From NCBI GenBank assembly GCA_029224185.1, contig CM055199.1, positions 10,937,938 through 11,001,937 of the forward strand: a stretch of 64,000 bases of DNA, given 5' to 3'. The first letter of the stretch is position 1. Every line of letters starts with the position of its first letter. A model generated the notes under the pieces. That model was not told the origin of the DNA and made no database searches. It saw nothing but the letters and a program-made list of their open reading frames with translations. Source of the stretch: Karalla daura. Lineage: Eukaryota > Chordata > Actinopteri > Chaetodontiformes > Leiognathidae. Below, one piece after another: positions 63,193-64,000 of the stretch. A program made the translations under genes and the position numbers.

Positions 63193-63514
63193 GGCTTCAA
63201 TTAAAAGAAAAAAAATGAATGCAATTTGGGAGGATGGTCTGACAGAGAGAGGTGTGCGTTTGAAGGGATTTCATCTCAGTGGCAGAGAGTAAGAGGTGCA
63301 GTTATAGCAGTGCAGAGGAAGAGGAGGAAGAGACAGTATCCACCATCCTTGCAAATTAGTTGTTATTTTAATGGGGCTGCTGCTGCAAAAAAGAATCTGC
63401 CGCTGTAAAGTCAGCTAATTGAGTTTTAATGAAAGCTGTTGGAGAGCAGTTCATGTCAGTCACTGCTTCTGTTAGCTGCAAGCTTCGGGGTGAGCAGGCA
63501 ACATCCATCACAAC

Positions 63515-63576
<62 letters not shown>

Positions 63577-64000
63577 AGACCTAACTCTGTCAGCCTGTGT
63601 AATCACAAGTGGCATGCACAAATAATGTTGGCTTTCTCAAAATTCAATTTCAAAAGTTAATTGTCCAACGTCTGATATTGTCCACATCAAACACTCATGT
63701 TGGTGAACTCCTCCTCGCAAGCTCAGCATCATATTGAATTCCAAACGTCTAATTAAAACAGTCAATATCCCAGACGACAGAGCAGTGGATGCATGTGAGC
63801 GTCGCCCCGCTGTTTTTCCTGTCCTGACGTGCAGGAAGATATTGCCTCCATGCATTAGGTTCCTCTATAAATTTACTGGTTTTGATTGGTGGAGCCAGCA
63901 TCCTGAATTTAGCTGACACAGAGACAATGGCTGAGATTGGAGGGGAGAGCTGAGGATGCACTTTGCCCAGGGGATGATCTTAAAAATTTCAGGCTCCCGT
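63193..64000. other. Presumed intron of the right-edge gene
   Basis: No further exon was recognised. It includes a long (GA)n array and otherwise unique sequence to the end of the window. Confidence 0.5.
63517..63575. repeat. (GA)n microsatellite
   Basis: About 29 uninterrupted GA units within the presumed intron. Confidence 0.95.

Overview
The window is nuclear genomic DNA from a ray-finned fish (teleost). Three things point there. The genes are split by GT/AG introns and match vertebrate families. The repeats are typical of teleosts: long (CA)n/(GT)n, (GATA)n and (GA)n arrays, and short retroposon remnants found in many fish genomes. Coding density is very low. I see no bacterial operon, CRISPR array, rRNA or tRNA gene.

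Five genes can be supported. Left to right: (1) tmem63c, minus strand, only its first coding exon (2780..2989); the rest lies beyond the left edge. (2) zdhhc22, plus strand, two coding exons (16276..16831, 16930..17207), a complete 277-residue palmitoyltransferase. (3) cipc, minus strand, three coding exons (22570..22465, 22014..21845, 21231..20470), a complete 345-residue CLOCK-interacting protein. (4) pgf, a placental-growth-factor/VEGF family gene, minus strand, seven coding exons across 37734..25866, a complete 164-residue secreted growth factor. (5) An unidentified plus-strand gene at the right edge, of which one coding exon (62931..63132) is visible.

tmem63c, zdhhc22 and cipc sit side by side in the human genome (14q24.3) with the same alternating orientations, so this is an old syntenic block. 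Human PGF is on the same chromosome band but much further away; here it lies about 3.3 kb from the cipc coding start. tmem63c/zdhhc22 are head-to-head, zdhhc22/cipc tail-to-tail, cipc/pgf tandem, and pgf and the last gene diverge across about 25 kb without recognisable genes. The genes do not form a pathway (mechanosensitive channel, protein lipidation, circadian repressor, angiogenic ligand); the order reflects ancestry.

The main result beyond simple gene calls is the full pgf exon reconstruction. It includes four exons of 18-83 coding bases and an in-frame 63-base cassette encoding a basic, heparin-binding-type segment. That cassette has the same length (21 codons) and position as the optional exon separating the human PlGF-1 and PlGF-2 isoforms. 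Other items for a second look: two hairpins (41591..41639, 63156..63192), a tmem63c upstream ORF that overlaps the start codon, and a three-part compound microsatellite at 62297..62480. I did not find a new molecular system in this window.
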